Below the pieces are notes generated by a model. That model saw only the letters and a program-made list of their open reading frames with translations, did no database searches and was not told where the DNA came from. A stretch of DNA of 64,000 nucleotides from Lutibacter flavus (GTDB taxonomy: Bacteria > Bacteroidota > Bacteroidia > Flavobacteriales > Flavobacteriaceae): contig NZ_FZNX01000001.1 of NCBI RefSeq assembly GCF_900188355.1, forward strand, positions 1,071,896-1,135,895. Reading direction: 5' to 3'. Positions 51,839 to 60,188 of this stretch are shown piece by piece. A program made the position numbers and the translations under genes. Each line of letters begins with the position of its first letter. The first letter of the stretch is position 1.

Positions 51839-52960
51839 TTATCTAATTCTTTTTTTTCTATTATTCTCATAATCGTGAAAAATCATTTCACCCAAACCTT
51901 CCAATCCTGTATAAAAAGCTTTCCCTCTATTTGATACTGTAAATTCTTCAACAAAAGATTGTAAATAAGGGTCTTGAGCAATCATAAAAGTTGTAATTGG
52001 AATGTGTAATTTTCTTGCCTGAGCAGCCATATTATAACACTTCTCAACAATAAATTTATCTAATCCATTACTGTTTTTATAATAAGTACCATCAGACAAT
52101 TGCAAACAACTTGGTTTACCGTCGGTTATCATAAAAATATGTTTGTTTGTATTTCTTTTTCTCCTTAAAATATCCATTGCTAACTTTAAACCTGCAACAG
52201 TATTTGTATGATAAGGCCCTACTTGAAGGTATGGTAAATCTTTTACTTTTATAGGCCAAGCGTCGTTTCCAAAAACCAAAATATCTAAGGTATCTTTAGG
52301 ATATCTGGTGGTAATTAACTCTGCCAATGCCATTGCCACTTTTTTAGCTGGTGTAATTCTATCTTCACCATACAAAATCATACTATGACTTATATCAATC
52401 ATAAGTACCGTACTCATTTGAGATTTATGATGTGTATCTTCAACAACCAAATCTTGCTCAGTTAATTTAAAACTCCCTAAACCGTGATTAATTTGAGCAT
52501 TTTTTAAACTTTCTGTAATTGATAAACGATCTAACGAATCTCCAAACTCAAAATTTCTATAATCACCAGTATGCTCATCTCCAATACCAGTAGTTTTTGT
52601 TTTATGATTACCTAAACCACTTTTTTTAAGTTTTCCGAAAATTTGATTTAATGCATTTTTTCGAATCTCTCTTTCTGTTTTTGCTGTAATACTACTTTTA
52701 GAATTTCCGTCTGGCGTTATGATTTCTTTTAAATACCCTTTATTTTTTAAATCTTCAATAAAATCATCTATGGTATAGGCATCGGTTGTAAGCTTATATT
52801 CTTTATCAAGCGTTTTTAACCAATCAATAGCTTCATCAAAATCTCCTGAAGTATGGGTAATTAACTCTTTAAAAATATCAAACAGCACCTCAAAAGGACT
52901 TTTTATTTCAGCCTTATATGGTGTAAATTTAAAACCTGTTCTATTCCTTTTTTTACTCAT
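51839..52960 (-). CDS. VWA-domain protein, partner of the AAA+ ATPase
   Basis: A 373-residue cytoplasmic protein. The C-terminal half is a von Willebrand factor A domain with an intact metal site: VLMIDISHSM (DxSxS), a conserved Thr (NTVAGL), and MITDGKP. The N-terminal half is helical and charged. It is encoded one base upstream of the MoxR-like ATPase gene, the standard MoxR-VWA pairing, in which the ATPase is thought to insert or remodel a metal-containing or surface target. The target is unknown. Confidence 0.85.
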   Translation of the reverse strand: MSKKRNRTGFKFTPYKAEIKSPFEVLFDIFKELITHTSGDFDEAIDWLKTLDKEYKLTTDAYTIDDFIEDLKNKGYLKEIITPDGNSKSSITAKTEREIRKNALNQIFGKLKKSGLGNHKTKTTGIGDEHTGDYRNFEFGDSLDRLSITESLKNAQINHGLGSFKLTEQDLVVEDTHHKSQMSTVLMIDISHSMILYGEDRITPAKKVAMALAELITTRYPKDTLDILVFGNDAWPIKVKDLPYLQVGPYHTNTVAGLKLAMDILRRKRNTNKHIFMITDGKPSCLQLSDGTYYKNSNGLDKFIVEKCYNMAAQARKLHIPITTFMIAQDPYLQSFVEEFTVSNRGKAFYTGLEGLGEMIFHDYENNRKKRIR

Positions 52961-52966
52961 AACTTC

Positions 52967-53329
52967 CTAAATTTCATAAAAACTTAAAATGCGTTGTTTA
53001 ACAATTCCAATAATTCTTTTATTAATTTCTTTAGTTGAGTTTTTATAGAAATTATACTCTTCAACAGAAAAATGACCAATTACAAAGCCTTTTATTTCGT
53101 TTTTTAATTGATGATCTTTCAAAAAAGTAGTTGTAATAAATTTATTTCTTTCGACTTCCGTTGCTTTTAATATAGCTATTTTTCTTAACCCAGCGTAATT
53201 CTGAAAATAAACGAATAATAAATCATTTAATGATTTAATAATTGGGCGTAGCGATTCATTCTGAAACTTTTCTAGCTCTTTTGTCTTATCAAATATAATT
53301 GCATTGGGTATCAACGGCCTTTTTTTCAT
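52967..53329 (-). CDS. Hypothetical protein of the MoxR/VWA module
   Basis: A 120-residue helical soluble protein (LEKFQNESLRPIIKSLNDLLFVYFQNYAG ... GHFSVEEYNFYKNSTKEINKRIIGIVKQRILSF). Similar flavobacterial proteins have often been labelled glyoxalase in databases, but I see none of the metal-binding residues or repeats of that family, so I do not use the name. Its ATG overlaps the stop of the CIA30-like gene by four bases, and six bases separate it from the VWA gene, so it is co-transcribed with both. Confidence 0.75.
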   Translation of the reverse strand: MKKRPLIPNAIIFDKTKELEKFQNESLRPIIKSLNDLLFVYFQNYAGLRKIAILKATEVERNKFITTTFLKDHQLKNEIKGFVIGHFSVEEYNFYKNSTKEINKRIIGIVKQRILSFYEI

Positions 53330-53859
53330 TCTAAAATAATACTATCAATTATCAATTGAAATTCTTCATTTTTCTTATTTCCTATTAAAAACCCAAGCTC
53401 TTCTAATTCGGTTCCAGAAAAATTTGGCATATCTAATTTTCTCCCCCTAAAGGTAGGAGTCAAATCCGCTAGTTTAATTTCAATAGTTTGCCATTCACTA
53501 GTTGTTTCAAAAATGTTTATATATGAATATTGATTAAACATAGATGGCTTAACCCTAAACTGATATTTCTTTCCATCTCCCTTTAAACGAATTTTAATAA
53601 TTTTAAATTTAGATACATTTATTTTTTCAAAACGATGTCTTAGTGATGAAAATCCACCATTATTCTCCAAAGAAACTTCTCCTTTAAAAACTGCATTCCC
53701 ATCAATATCAATACTAATTGAACTATTAGACCTACCCCCCATTACTACATCATTTACCACCCTCCATCCTACAAGGCTACTATTTTTATTAAAATCAATA
53801 ATTGTTAAACTTGTGCATATTACTGCTGCCATAATTGTTATATAATTTAAGATAAACAT
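53326..53859 (-). CDS. CIA30-like (NADH:ubiquinone oxidoreductase intermediate-associated) protein
   Basis: A 177-residue exported protein counted from the ATG at 53859; the longer frame begins with TTG. N-terminal signal-like MFILNYITIMAAVICTSLTI, then the CIA30 beta-sandwich: WRVVNDVVMGGRSNSSISI, GEVSLENNGGFSSLRHRF, KIRLKGDGKKYQFRVK, and LGFLIGNKKNEEFQLIIDSI. In bacteria this carbohydrate-binding-like fold is often near photolyase and SRPBCC genes; the function is unknown. It follows the SRPBCC gene by four bases on the minus strand. Confidence 0.85.
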   Translation of the reverse strand: MFILNYITIMAAVICTSLTIIDFNKNSSLVGWRVVNDVVMGGRSNSSISIDIDGNAVFKGEVSLENNGGFSSLRHRFEKINVSKFKIIKIRLKGDGKKYQFRVKPSMFNQYSYINIFETTSEWQTIEIKLADLTPTFRGRKLDMPNFSGTELEELGFLIGNKKNEEFQLIIDSIILE

Positions 53860-53863
53860 TTTT

Positions 53864-54349
53864 TTATTTGTTAATTTCACCAAAAAGTTCGACTAACTTT
53901 TTTGTTCTATAGTTAAAAATTTCTGTTAGCTTAGGTTTTACTAAAAAAGGATGCACCAACCTCCCAATAAATCCTAATGGCACTTTATAATCTATTATAT
54001 CTTCCATTTCTACCCCTCCTTCAATTGGATTTATAAAATGTTTGTGATGCCATAGAGCATAAGGTCCAAAACGTTGCTCATCAACAAAATATTTTTTGTC
54101 AACCACTTGTGTAATTTCAGTGACCCAGTTTGTTTTTATTCCTAATACAGGTGTTACAATGTACTGAATTATTTGCCCTGCAAACATTGGCTTGTCTGCT
54201 CCCGAAATAATATCAAAACTCATATAATCTGGCGTAATTGTTTTTAAATTTTTTGGATTTGATAAAAACTCCCAAGCCTCATCAACTGAAATTGGCAATT
54301 TTTGTTTTGAAGACAATCGGTAAACTATTCCTTTTGATGAAAATTTCAT
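53864..54349 (-). CDS. SRPBCC-family ligand-binding protein
   Basis: A 161-residue protein starting MKFSSKGIVYRLSSKQKLPISVDEAWEFLSNPKNLKTITPDYM, a typical START/Bet v1-like (SRPBCC) opening. It continues with beta strands and the closing helix (YRTKKLVELFGE). The ATG at 54349 is preferred over a TTG nine bases upstream. Relatives were once described as cell-division inhibitors, but the fold binds hydrophobic ligands. It neighbours TspO and photoprotection genes, suggesting a lipid or pigment ligand; unproven. Confidence 0.88.
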   Translation of the reverse strand: MKFSSKGIVYRLSSKQKLPISVDEAWEFLSNPKNLKTITPDYMSFDIISGADKPMFAGQIIQYIVTPVLGIKTNWVTEITQVVDKKYFVDEQRFGPYALWHHKHFINPIEGGVEMEDIIDYKVPLGFIGRLVHPFLVKPKLTEIFNYRTKKLVELFGEINK

Positions 54350-54354
54350 GAAAT

Positions 54355-54816
54355 TCAATTTTTTAAGTAAGAATAAGCATTTAAACTAGTTGCAATTAAG
54401 AGCCACACAAAATATGGTGCAATTAACAAGGATTTTAATTTCATATCAGAAAGAAAATTGAATGTATAATAACCAACTAAAACCGTAAGTAAAATAATTA
54501 CAATTAAGGCAAAACCGATGGCGTGCTGATTAAAAAATATAAAGTTCCAAGATACATTTAAAACAAACTGAATTATAAACAGCATCCAAAAAGTATTACT
54601 TACTTTTATGTTTACCAAATACGATAAATATATTGAAAAACAGACCATTATAGTTGTCCAAGCAACACCAAAAACCCAGCCTGGTGGTGTCCAAGGAGCT
54701 TTGTTTAATGATAGATACCAATTTGAAGTTGGGCCACTATTCATTAGCCAACTACCAATACCAAGTGCCGAAAAATTTATTAGTAAAAACAATACTAACC
54801 ACATAAATTGTTTCAT
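54355..54816 (-). CDS. tspO: TspO/MBR family protein
   Basis: A 153-residue membrane protein with five predicted helices. The signature WYLSLNKAPWTPPGWVFGVAWT and WNFIFF segments are present. TspO binds porphyrins and similar compounds and acts in stress and light responses in bacteria. Its ATG shares one base with the stop codon of the glutathione peroxidase gene (TAATG), so translation is coupled. This supports a common oxidative-stress operon. Confidence 0.94.
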   Translation of the reverse strand: MKQFMWLVLFLLINFSALGIGSWLMNSGPTSNWYLSLNKAPWTPPGWVFGVAWTTIMVCFSIYLSYLVNIKVSNTFWMLFIIQFVLNVSWNFIFFNQHAIGFALIVIILLTVLVGYYTFNFLSDMKLKSLLIAPYFVWLLIATSLNAYSYLKN

Positions 54817-55370
54817 TATAGTTGTTTTGTAATTTTACTACTCATTGGTTTTGTAATTGAATAGTAATAATCTATAAAATTGCCATTTTCATCTAATAAA
54901 TATTTTTGAAAATTCCACTTTACAGAACTACTTTTAACTTTGTTTAATTCTTTTTGAGTTAACCATTTATATAAAGAATGCTGATTATCACCTTTAACAT
55001 CAACCTTTTCAGTCATTAAAAATGTAACTCCGTAATTAACCTGACAAAAAGATTGAATTTGCATAGCATTTCCAGGTTCCTGACCGCCAAACTGATTGCA
55101 AGGAACTCCTATTACAACCAATTTATCTTTGTAAGTTTCGTGCAATTTTTGCAAATCGGCATATTGTTTAGTAAATCCACATTCTGAAGCGGTGTTCACA
55201 AAAAGAATTTTCTTGCCTTTAAATTTTGATAAATCTATTATTTCTCCCGATAAACTTTTTATAGAAATATCATAAATTGATGCTATAGGTTTCATAGATA
55301 TTGGATTATTTGTAGTTACTGTTGAAAAAAACAAACTAAACATAGTTGTTATTATTACTATTAATTTCAT
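54816..55370 (-). CDS. Glutathione peroxidase-family protein
   Basis: A 184-residue thiol peroxidase of the GPx family with a signal peptide-like N-terminus (MKLIVIITTMFSLFFSTVTT), so it is likely periplasmic. The active-site tetrad can be seen: Cys in NTASECGFTKQY, Gln in CNQFGGQEPG, Trp and Asn in VKWNFQKYLLD. Cysteine rather than selenocysteine is used, and it is probably served by thioredoxin-type donors. It lies between an SDR gene (5-bp gap) and tspO. Confidence 0.93.
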   Translation of the reverse strand: MKLIVIITTMFSLFFSTVTTNNPISMKPIASIYDISIKSLSGEIIDLSKFKGKKILFVNTASECGFTKQYADLQKLHETYKDKLVVIGVPCNQFGGQEPGNAMQIQSFCQVNYGVTFLMTEKVDVKGDNQHSLYKWLTQKELNKVKSSSVKWNFQKYLLDENGNFIDYYYSITKPMSSKITKQL

Positions 55371-55375
55371 AATTA

Positions 55376-56059
55376 TTAACTTTTAAAAGTTACAATACCA
55401 CAATCTAAACTTATTATTTGCCCAGACATTGACCCTGATTTCTCGGAAATCAAAAAATCTGCCATATCAGCTACTTCTTGTGGTATTAAATATTTTTTTA
55501 GCGGATGTCTCTCTGCAATTGCTTCTTTCATTGCATCATTTCTTAATATTTTTTCAGCTAATGTTGTATTTGTAATTGTAGGCGCAATGGCATTAATACG
55601 AATTTTTGGAGCTAGCTCTGCTCCTAGAGATTTCACAAGCCCTTCTACAGCCGACTTTGCCGATGCGATACTGGTATGAAAAGGCATTCCTAATTTAGTT
55701 GCAACAGTGCTAAAAAGCAATATGGTTGCACCATTTTTTTTCTTTAATTGTGGTAAATATTTTTGTATTGCTTTAATGGCCCCTAAAACATTAATTTCAA
55801 AATCACTTTGAAACTCTTCAATTTTAAGTCTTGAAAATGGTTTTAAATTAATGCTGCCAGGGCAATAAATTAGGCTATCTAATTCACTTAAATCAGGCAA
55901 CTCATCTACTAAAACATCACATGAATAATGTGTTAAATTTTCGTGACTAATAGTAGGTTTTGTTCTGCTTATATTTACAACTTTATGTGTATTAAGCTGA
56001 TTCTTTAAAATAGCACCTCCAATTCCTTTACTACCGCCAATAATAACAATTGTCTTCAT
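55376..56059 (-). CDS. Short-chain dehydrogenase/reductase
   Basis: A 227-residue classical SDR. NAD(P)-binding motif IIGGSKGIGGAI at the N-terminus, LIYCPGSINL in place of NNAG, catalytic Ser in LFSTVATKLGMPFHTSIASAKSAVEGL. The usual YxxxK is replaced by HTSIASAK, so the catalytic Tyr appears to be substituted while Lys is kept. SDR genes of this kind are frequent beside photolyase, folE and SRPBCC genes. Substrate unknown. Confidence 0.87.
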   Translation of the reverse strand: MKTIVIIGGSKGIGGAILKNQLNTHKVVNISRTKPTISHENLTHYSCDVLVDELPDLSELDSLIYCPGSINLKPFSRLKIEEFQSDFEINVLGAIKAIQKYLPQLKKKNGATILLFSTVATKLGMPFHTSIASAKSAVEGLVKSLGAELAPKIRINAIAPTITNTTLAEKILRNDAMKEAIAERHPLKKYLIPQEVADMADFLISEKSGSMSGQIISLDCGIVTFKS

Positions 56060-56069
56060 AATTAAAAAA

Positions 56070-56279
56070 TTAATATTTTAGTCGCTTTTCAATTTTCCGT
56101 TTTATAACCGTTAGTCGTTTCATTAAATCCATTAATTCTGGATCTTTATTTTTCTTATACAATTCATTTATTTCCAATATCAAAGCTTTAACTTCTCTAG
56201 AGGCTAAAATCCTTTCATTTGTACTTTTTAATGATAGCTTGCGTTGTTCAAATTCCAATGCTTTTTCAATTAACTCCAT
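56070..56279 (-). CDS. Hypothetical protein (69 aa)
   Basis: A small, charged, helical protein (MELIEKALEFEQRKLSLKST ... LMDLMKRLTVIKRKIEKRLKY), most likely a coiled coil. No known family. Its position, two bases after folE and ten before the SDR gene, within a tight operon, makes it a likely real gene. Confidence 0.7.
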   Translation of the reverse strand: MELIEKALEFEQRKLSLKSTNERILASREVKALILEINELYKKNKDPELMDLMKRLTVIKRKIEKRLKY

Positions 56280-56281
56280 AT

Positions 56282-56983
56282 TTATAGTTTTAAATAATTT
56301 TGAAGTTCGACAATTTTTTTTGAATTATTAAACACACCGCCAAAAAAACTTGTTACAGTAGCTGATGAATCATCTTTTATTCCTCTTGAAGCAACGCATA
56401 AATGTTTTGCGTCAATAATTACAGCCACATCATCCGTCTCTAAAATATCTGAAAGTTCTAGAGCTATTTGATTGGTTAAACGCTCTTGCACCTGAGGTCT
56501 ATTTGCAAAATACTGAACAATTCTGTTAATTTTAGAAAGTCCGATTACCTTTCCAGATGAAACATAAGCCACGTGTACTTTTCCAAAAATTGGCACAAAA
56601 TGATGCTCACAATTTGAATAAAACTGAATGTTTTTTTCAACCAACATTTGATTGTATTGGTATTTATTATCAAACAATGCAATTTTTGGTTTATTAACAG
56701 GATTTAATCCCGAAAAAATTTCATCAATATACATCTTAGCAACTCTTTTTGGTGTTCCTTTTAAAGAATCATCCGTTAAGTCCAAACCCATTACATCCAT
56801 TATTTGAGCAAATAAATGGCTTATTTTTTCTTTCTTTTCATCATCACTTAACACAAAAGCATCTCTCGTCATTGGAGTTTCAATTCCTGTATATAAATGG
56901 TCATCACCTATTTCATCAAACGTAAAACCATTTAGTTTAGTCCCATTAATAGGGGTATTCAACAAAGTTTCTTGGTGTTTCAT
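56282..56983 (-). CDS. folE: GTP cyclohydrolase I
   Basis: A 233-residue enzyme making 7,8-dihydroneopterin triphosphate from GTP, the first step of folate and pterin synthesis. The zinc ligands are in YSNCEHHFVPIFGKVHVAYV (Cys, His) and LCVASRGIKDDSSATVTSFFGG (second Cys). GLSKINRIVQYFANRPQVQERLT is conserved. Beside a photolyase and carotenoid genes it may supply the pterin cofactor (MTHF) of photolyase. Its start overlaps the 3' end of the preceding pterin gene by 38 nt. Confidence 0.96.
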   Translation of the reverse strand: MKHQETLLNTPINGTKLNGFTFDEIGDDHLYTGIETPMTRDAFVLSDDEKKEKISHLFAQIMDVMGLDLTDDSLKGTPKRVAKMYIDEIFSGLNPVNKPKIALFDNKYQYNQMLVEKNIQFYSNCEHHFVPIFGKVHVAYVSSGKVIGLSKINRIVQYFANRPQVQERLTNQIALELSDILETDDVAVIIDAKHLCVASRGIKDDSSATVTSFFGGVFNNSKKIVELQNYLKL

Positions 56984-57359
56984 AAAGTTTAATTTTTAAT
57001 TCATATTTTTCCTCCATAAGAGGTCTTAAAATCATATAGACAATCATTGCTATATTTTCAGTTGTTGGATTTAACGTTTTAAAATCTTCAACATCTAAAT
57101 TCAAATTTTTATGATCAAATTTATCTAGCACATGTTCTTTTATTAAGTCTGATAGCTGTTTTGTATCAATTACATACCCAGTATCTTTATCAACAACACC
57201 AATTACTTTCACTTCTAATTCGTAATTGTGACCGTGATAATTAGGGTTATTGCATTTACCAAATACAGCTGTGTTCTTCTCATCGGACCACAGTGCATTA
57301 TGCAATCTATGTGCCGAATTAAAGTGTTCTTTTCTTGTGACAGCAAATTTGTTATTCAT
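56946..57359 (-). CDS. 6-pyruvoyl-tetrahydropterin synthase / 6-carboxytetrahydropterin synthase homolog
   Basis: A 137-residue pterin enzyme counted from the ATG at 57359 (MNNKFAVTRKEHFNSAHRLHN). Zinc-binding histidines are in FNSAHRL and NYHGHNYELEV, and the catalytic segment is in KCNNPNYHGH. The extended frame from 57410 would start with a TTG that I read as the -33 promoter box. It acts on dihydroneopterin triphosphate made by FolE, encoded next, to give either a queuosine or a tetrahydropterin precursor. First gene of the leftward operon. Confidence 0.92.
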   Translation of the reverse strand: MNNKFAVTRKEHFNSAHRLHNALWSDEKNTAVFGKCNNPNYHGHNYELEVKVIGVVDKDTGYVIDTKQLSDLIKEHVLDKFDHKNLNLDVEDFKTLNPTTENIAMIVYMILRPLMEEKYELKIKLYETPRNFVEYPY

Positions 57360-57379
57360 TTTGTTTAATTTATTTTGTG

Positions 57380-57410
57380 TAAAGATAAACAAAAAATATT
57401 TATAACTCAA
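57380..57410 (-). promoter_or_regulatory. Consensus promoter of the leftward pterin/stress operon
   Basis: On the minus strand TTG (57410-57408), 20 bases, TATCTTTA (57387-57380), matching TTG-N20-TAnnTTTG at all but the last base. It lies 20 bp before the ATG at 57359, which rules out the longer coding frame. Confidence 0.65.
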
Positions 57411-57467
57411 ATAAAATAATTTGTTTATCCTATATCTTTATAAGTTTTATTTATTAAAAAAAATAGT

Positions 57468-57515
57468 ATTGTTTATAATTTTTTGTTTAATTTGCATTAA
57501 ATTAAGTTAAACAAT
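57468..57515. promoter_or_regulatory. Inverted repeat upstream of the TetR gene
   Basis: ATTGTTTA (57468) and TAAACAAT (57508) are perfect inverted repeats. TTGTTTA occurs twice more in the same 117-bp divergent gap (57421, 57484). This is a plausible site for the TetR-type regulator encoded 12 bp downstream, able to affect both directions. Confidence 0.45.
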
Positions 57516-57527
57516 ATTACAATTATT

Positions 57528-58184
57528 ATGGCAAAAAGAAAAAAAATAACAAAAGACGAAATCATTTCTAGTTATATGACCTATATATTAGAAAACAATA
57601 CACCTCCCAAATCTGTTTTTGCTTTTGCAAAAGCAAACAATTTTGAAGAAGCTCAATTTTATACCTGTTTTGGTTCTTTTGAAGCGATAGAAAAAGAAAT
57701 CCTTAAAACATTTTTAAACAACACAATAGAAACTTTAAACAAAAGTGAAGAATACGCATCTTTTGATTCAAGAAACAAATTATTAAGTTTTTATTTTACA
57801 TTTTTCGAAACCCTTTCAGCAAATAGAAGCTATATTTTACTTTTGTTAAAAAAGAACTCCGCACATTTAAAAAAATTAGCTACACTTTCAGAATTAAAAA
57901 AAGGATTTACTAACTACATTGATGAACTTGAAATTGAAACAGTTGATTTTAAAGAGAAAAAAATTACACAAATTCAGAAAAAAGGAATTAAAGAAACTGC
58001 TTGGATGCAACTTTTAATTACTATAAATTTTTGGATGAACGACACTTCTCCTTCCTTTGAAAAGACAGATATTTTTATTGAAAAATCTGTAAATACCAGT
58101 TTTGATTTGCTAGATACTACACCTTTAAAAAGTATGATTGATCTTGGCAAATTTTTATATAAAGAAAAAATGAATGTAAACTAA
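57528..58184 (+). CDS. TetR-family transcriptional regulator
   Basis: A 218-residue regulator. The N-terminal helix-turn-helix is KITKDEIISSYMTYILENNTPPKSVFAFAKANNFEEAQFYTCFGSFEAIEKEIL, in TetR layout. The C-terminal helical domain (YFTFFETLSANRSYILLLLKK and ETAWMQLLITINFWMND) would bind a ligand. It heads the rightward run with an ABC1 kinase and flavin reductase, and is divergent from the pterin/stress operon. A perfect inverted repeat lies just upstream. It probably regulates itself and possibly the leftward operon. Confidence 0.85.
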   Translation: MAKRKKITKDEIISSYMTYILENNTPPKSVFAFAKANNFEEAQFYTCFGSFEAIEKEILKTFLNNTIETLNKSEEYASFDSRNKLLSFYFTFFETLSANRSYILLLLKKNSAHLKKLATLSELKKGFTNYIDELEIETVDFKEKKITQIQKKGIKETAWMQLLITINFWMNDTSPSFEKTDIFIEKSVNTSFDLLDTTPLKSMIDLGKFLYKEKMNVN

Positions 58185-58191
58185 TTTAAGA

Positions 58192-59505
58192 ATGATAAAA
58201 ACCATAGATTCTATTCCCGTTTCAAAAATACAGAGAGCTTCAAAACTAATGCAAACCGGCGCAAAAGTTGGTGTAAATTATTTAAAATATTATGGAGATA
58301 AACTAGTAAATACTGAACTAGAAGCAAAAGATCGTTTAAATAAAAACAATGCTGAAGATATTTATGATGGGCTAAAAAAATTAAAAGGAAGTGCTTTAAA
58401 AGTGGCTCAAATGTTGAGCATGGAAAAAAGTATTTTACCCCAAGCTTATGTAGAAAAATTTTCTTTATCACAATTTTCTGTACCTCCGCTTTCAGCACCT
58501 TTGGTTATGAAAACATTTAAAAAATATTTCGGAAAATCTCCAAGCGAGTTATTCGACACTTTCAATGCACGCTCTGTTAACGCTGCAAGTATTGGGCAAG
58601 TTCATAAAGCAACTAAAAACGGTAAAAATTTAGCTGTAAAAATACAATATCCAGGAATTGCAAATAGTATTTCTAGTGATTTAGCTTTGGTGAAACCCAT
58701 CGCAATAAGTATGTTTAATATTAAAGGTAAAGATTCTGATAAATATTTTAAGGAAGTTGAAGATAAATTAATTGAAGAAACCAATTACATACTTGAAATT
58801 AAACAAAGTAAAGAAATTGTGAAAGCTTGCGCTCATATACCAAACTTAAAATTTCCAAGCTATTATGAAGATTTATCTTCAGAAAGAATTATTACAATGG
58901 ATTGGATGCATGGCGAACATTTATCCGAATTTACAGCACATAATTCAAACCAAGAAAAATCTAATAAATTAGGGCAAGCGCTATGGGATTTTTATATGTA
59001 TCAAATACATATTTTAAAAAAGGTACACGCCGATCCGCATCCTGGAAATTTTTTAATTTCTGAAAACAGTGAATTAATTGCAATCGATTTTGGTTGTATG
59101 AAAACCATTCCAAATGAATTTTATATTCCTTATTTTGAATTAGCAAAACAAGAAAATATTAATAATGTTCAATTATTTAAAAAAACATTATTTGAGTTAG
59201 AAATTTTAAGGACTGATGATTCTGATGAAGAATTAACTTTTTTCACGGCTATGTTTCATGATATGTTAAGTTTATTTACACAACCATTTCATGAAGAAAC
59301 ATTCGATTTTTCCAATCCAGATTTCTTTAAACAAATTGCTGAATTAGGTGAACGTTATTCAAAAAGTAGCGAACTTAAAAATATGAATGGAAATAGAGGC
59401 TCCAAACATTTTATTTATATCAACAGAACGTTTTTTGGACTCTACAATTTAATGTTTGACCTAAAATCTAAAGACATTAAAATTAACAATTTTAAAAGTT
59501 TATAA
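58192..59505 (+). CDS. ABC1/UbiB-family atypical kinase (AarF-like)
   Basis: A 437-residue protein kinase-like ATPase. Family marks are the KxGQ-like GSALKVAQMLSMEKSILP, the Ala-rich loop and Lys in NAASIGQVHKATKNGKNLAVKIQYPG, HADPHPGNFL, and AIDFGCMK as metal site. UbiB proteins support ubiquinone or other isoprenoid lipid metabolism. This one could concern quinone or carotenoid chemistry, since carotenoid genes are close. The stop codon shares one base with the next start (TAATG). No membrane anchor is obvious at the C-terminus. Confidence 0.9.
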   Translation: MIKTIDSIPVSKIQRASKLMQTGAKVGVNYLKYYGDKLVNTELEAKDRLNKNNAEDIYDGLKKLKGSALKVAQMLSMEKSILPQAYVEKFSLSQFSVPPLSAPLVMKTFKKYFGKSPSELFDTFNARSVNAASIGQVHKATKNGKNLAVKIQYPGIANSISSDLALVKPIAISMFNIKGKDSDKYFKEVEDKLIEETNYILEIKQSKEIVKACAHIPNLKFPSYYEDLSSERIITMDWMHGEHLSEFTAHNSNQEKSNKLGQALWDFYMYQIHILKKVHADPHPGNFLISENSELIAIDFGCMKTIPNEFYIPYFELAKQENINNVQLFKKTLFELEILRTDDSDEELTFFTAMFHDMLSLFTQPFHEETFDFSNPDFFKQIAELGERYSKSSELKNMNGNRGSKHFIYINRTFFGLYNLMFDLKSKDIKINNFKSL

Positions 59506-60122
59506 TGAATTATTTCAATAATACGGATATTAATTCTTTGGAACACTTATATAAAATTAATCTTATAAATAGCTGTGCAGGATATAAGTCAGCTAATTTA
59601 ATTGCAACAAAATCGACTGATGATAAAACAAATTTAGCTATCTTTAGTTCAGTAATACATTTAGGATCTTCGCCGCCGTTATTAGGCTTTATTTTAAGAC
59701 CAACATCTGTTCCTAGAAATACTTATGAAAACATTATGGAAACTGGTTATTTTACAATCAATCATATTCATGAAAAAATATTAAAAGACGCTCACCATAC
59801 ATCAGCAAAATATGACAAGTCTATTTCAGAATTTGATGTGACAGATTTAGAAACTGATTATAAAAATAACTTTTATGCACCTTTTGTAAAAAACAGCCCA
59901 ATTCAATTAGCTATGAAATATCTTGAAGAATATGATATAAAATCTAACAACACTAAACTTGTTATTGGGGAAATACAAGGTTTATATGTTGAAAAAAATC
60001 TAATTGAAGATGATGGCTTTATCAATTTATCAAAAGGGGCTATTGCGGCTATTAATGGTTTGGATGGCTATTCTATCCCAAATTTAAAAGAGAGATTAGA
60101 GTACCAAAGACCTAAAAAGTAG
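59505..60122 (+). CDS. Flavin reductase-family (split-barrel FMN) protein
   Basis: A 205-residue flavoprotein: SCAGYKSANLIATKSTDDKTNLAIFSSVIHLGSSPPLLGFILRPTSVPRNTYENIMETGYFTINHI fits the FMN-binding split-barrel family, although written here beyond its core. The C-terminal half shows LVIGEIQGLYVEKN. It likely reduces flavin or transfers electrons in a redox stress setting. It is translationally coupled to the ABC1 kinase by a TAATG overlap. Confidence 0.83.
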   Translation: MNYFNNTDINSLEHLYKINLINSCAGYKSANLIATKSTDDKTNLAIFSSVIHLGSSPPLLGFILRPTSVPRNTYENIMETGYFTINHIHEKILKDAHHTSAKYDKSISEFDVTDLETDYKNNFYAPFVKNSPIQLAMKYLEEYDIKSNNTKLVIGEIQGLYVEKNLIEDDGFINLSKGAIAAINGLDGYSIPNLKERLEYQRPKK

Positions 60123-60188
60123 TTTTTTGTGTGTTTAGATAAACGTTCGATTATTGGTGTTTTTCACCAACAAAAGCTGAAAGTAACT

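Noticed and set aside
50377-52960. Magnesium chelatase for chlorophyll synthesis
   Set aside because: Only the generic AAA+/VWA pair is present, with no other tetrapyrrole genes; a MoxR-VWA module is more plausible.
57359-57410. Extended N-terminus of the pterin synthase homolog
   Set aside because: The extension would start with a TTG that is the -33 box of a good promoter, with the -7 box inside the supposed coding region; the ATG at 57359 gives a normal N-terminus.
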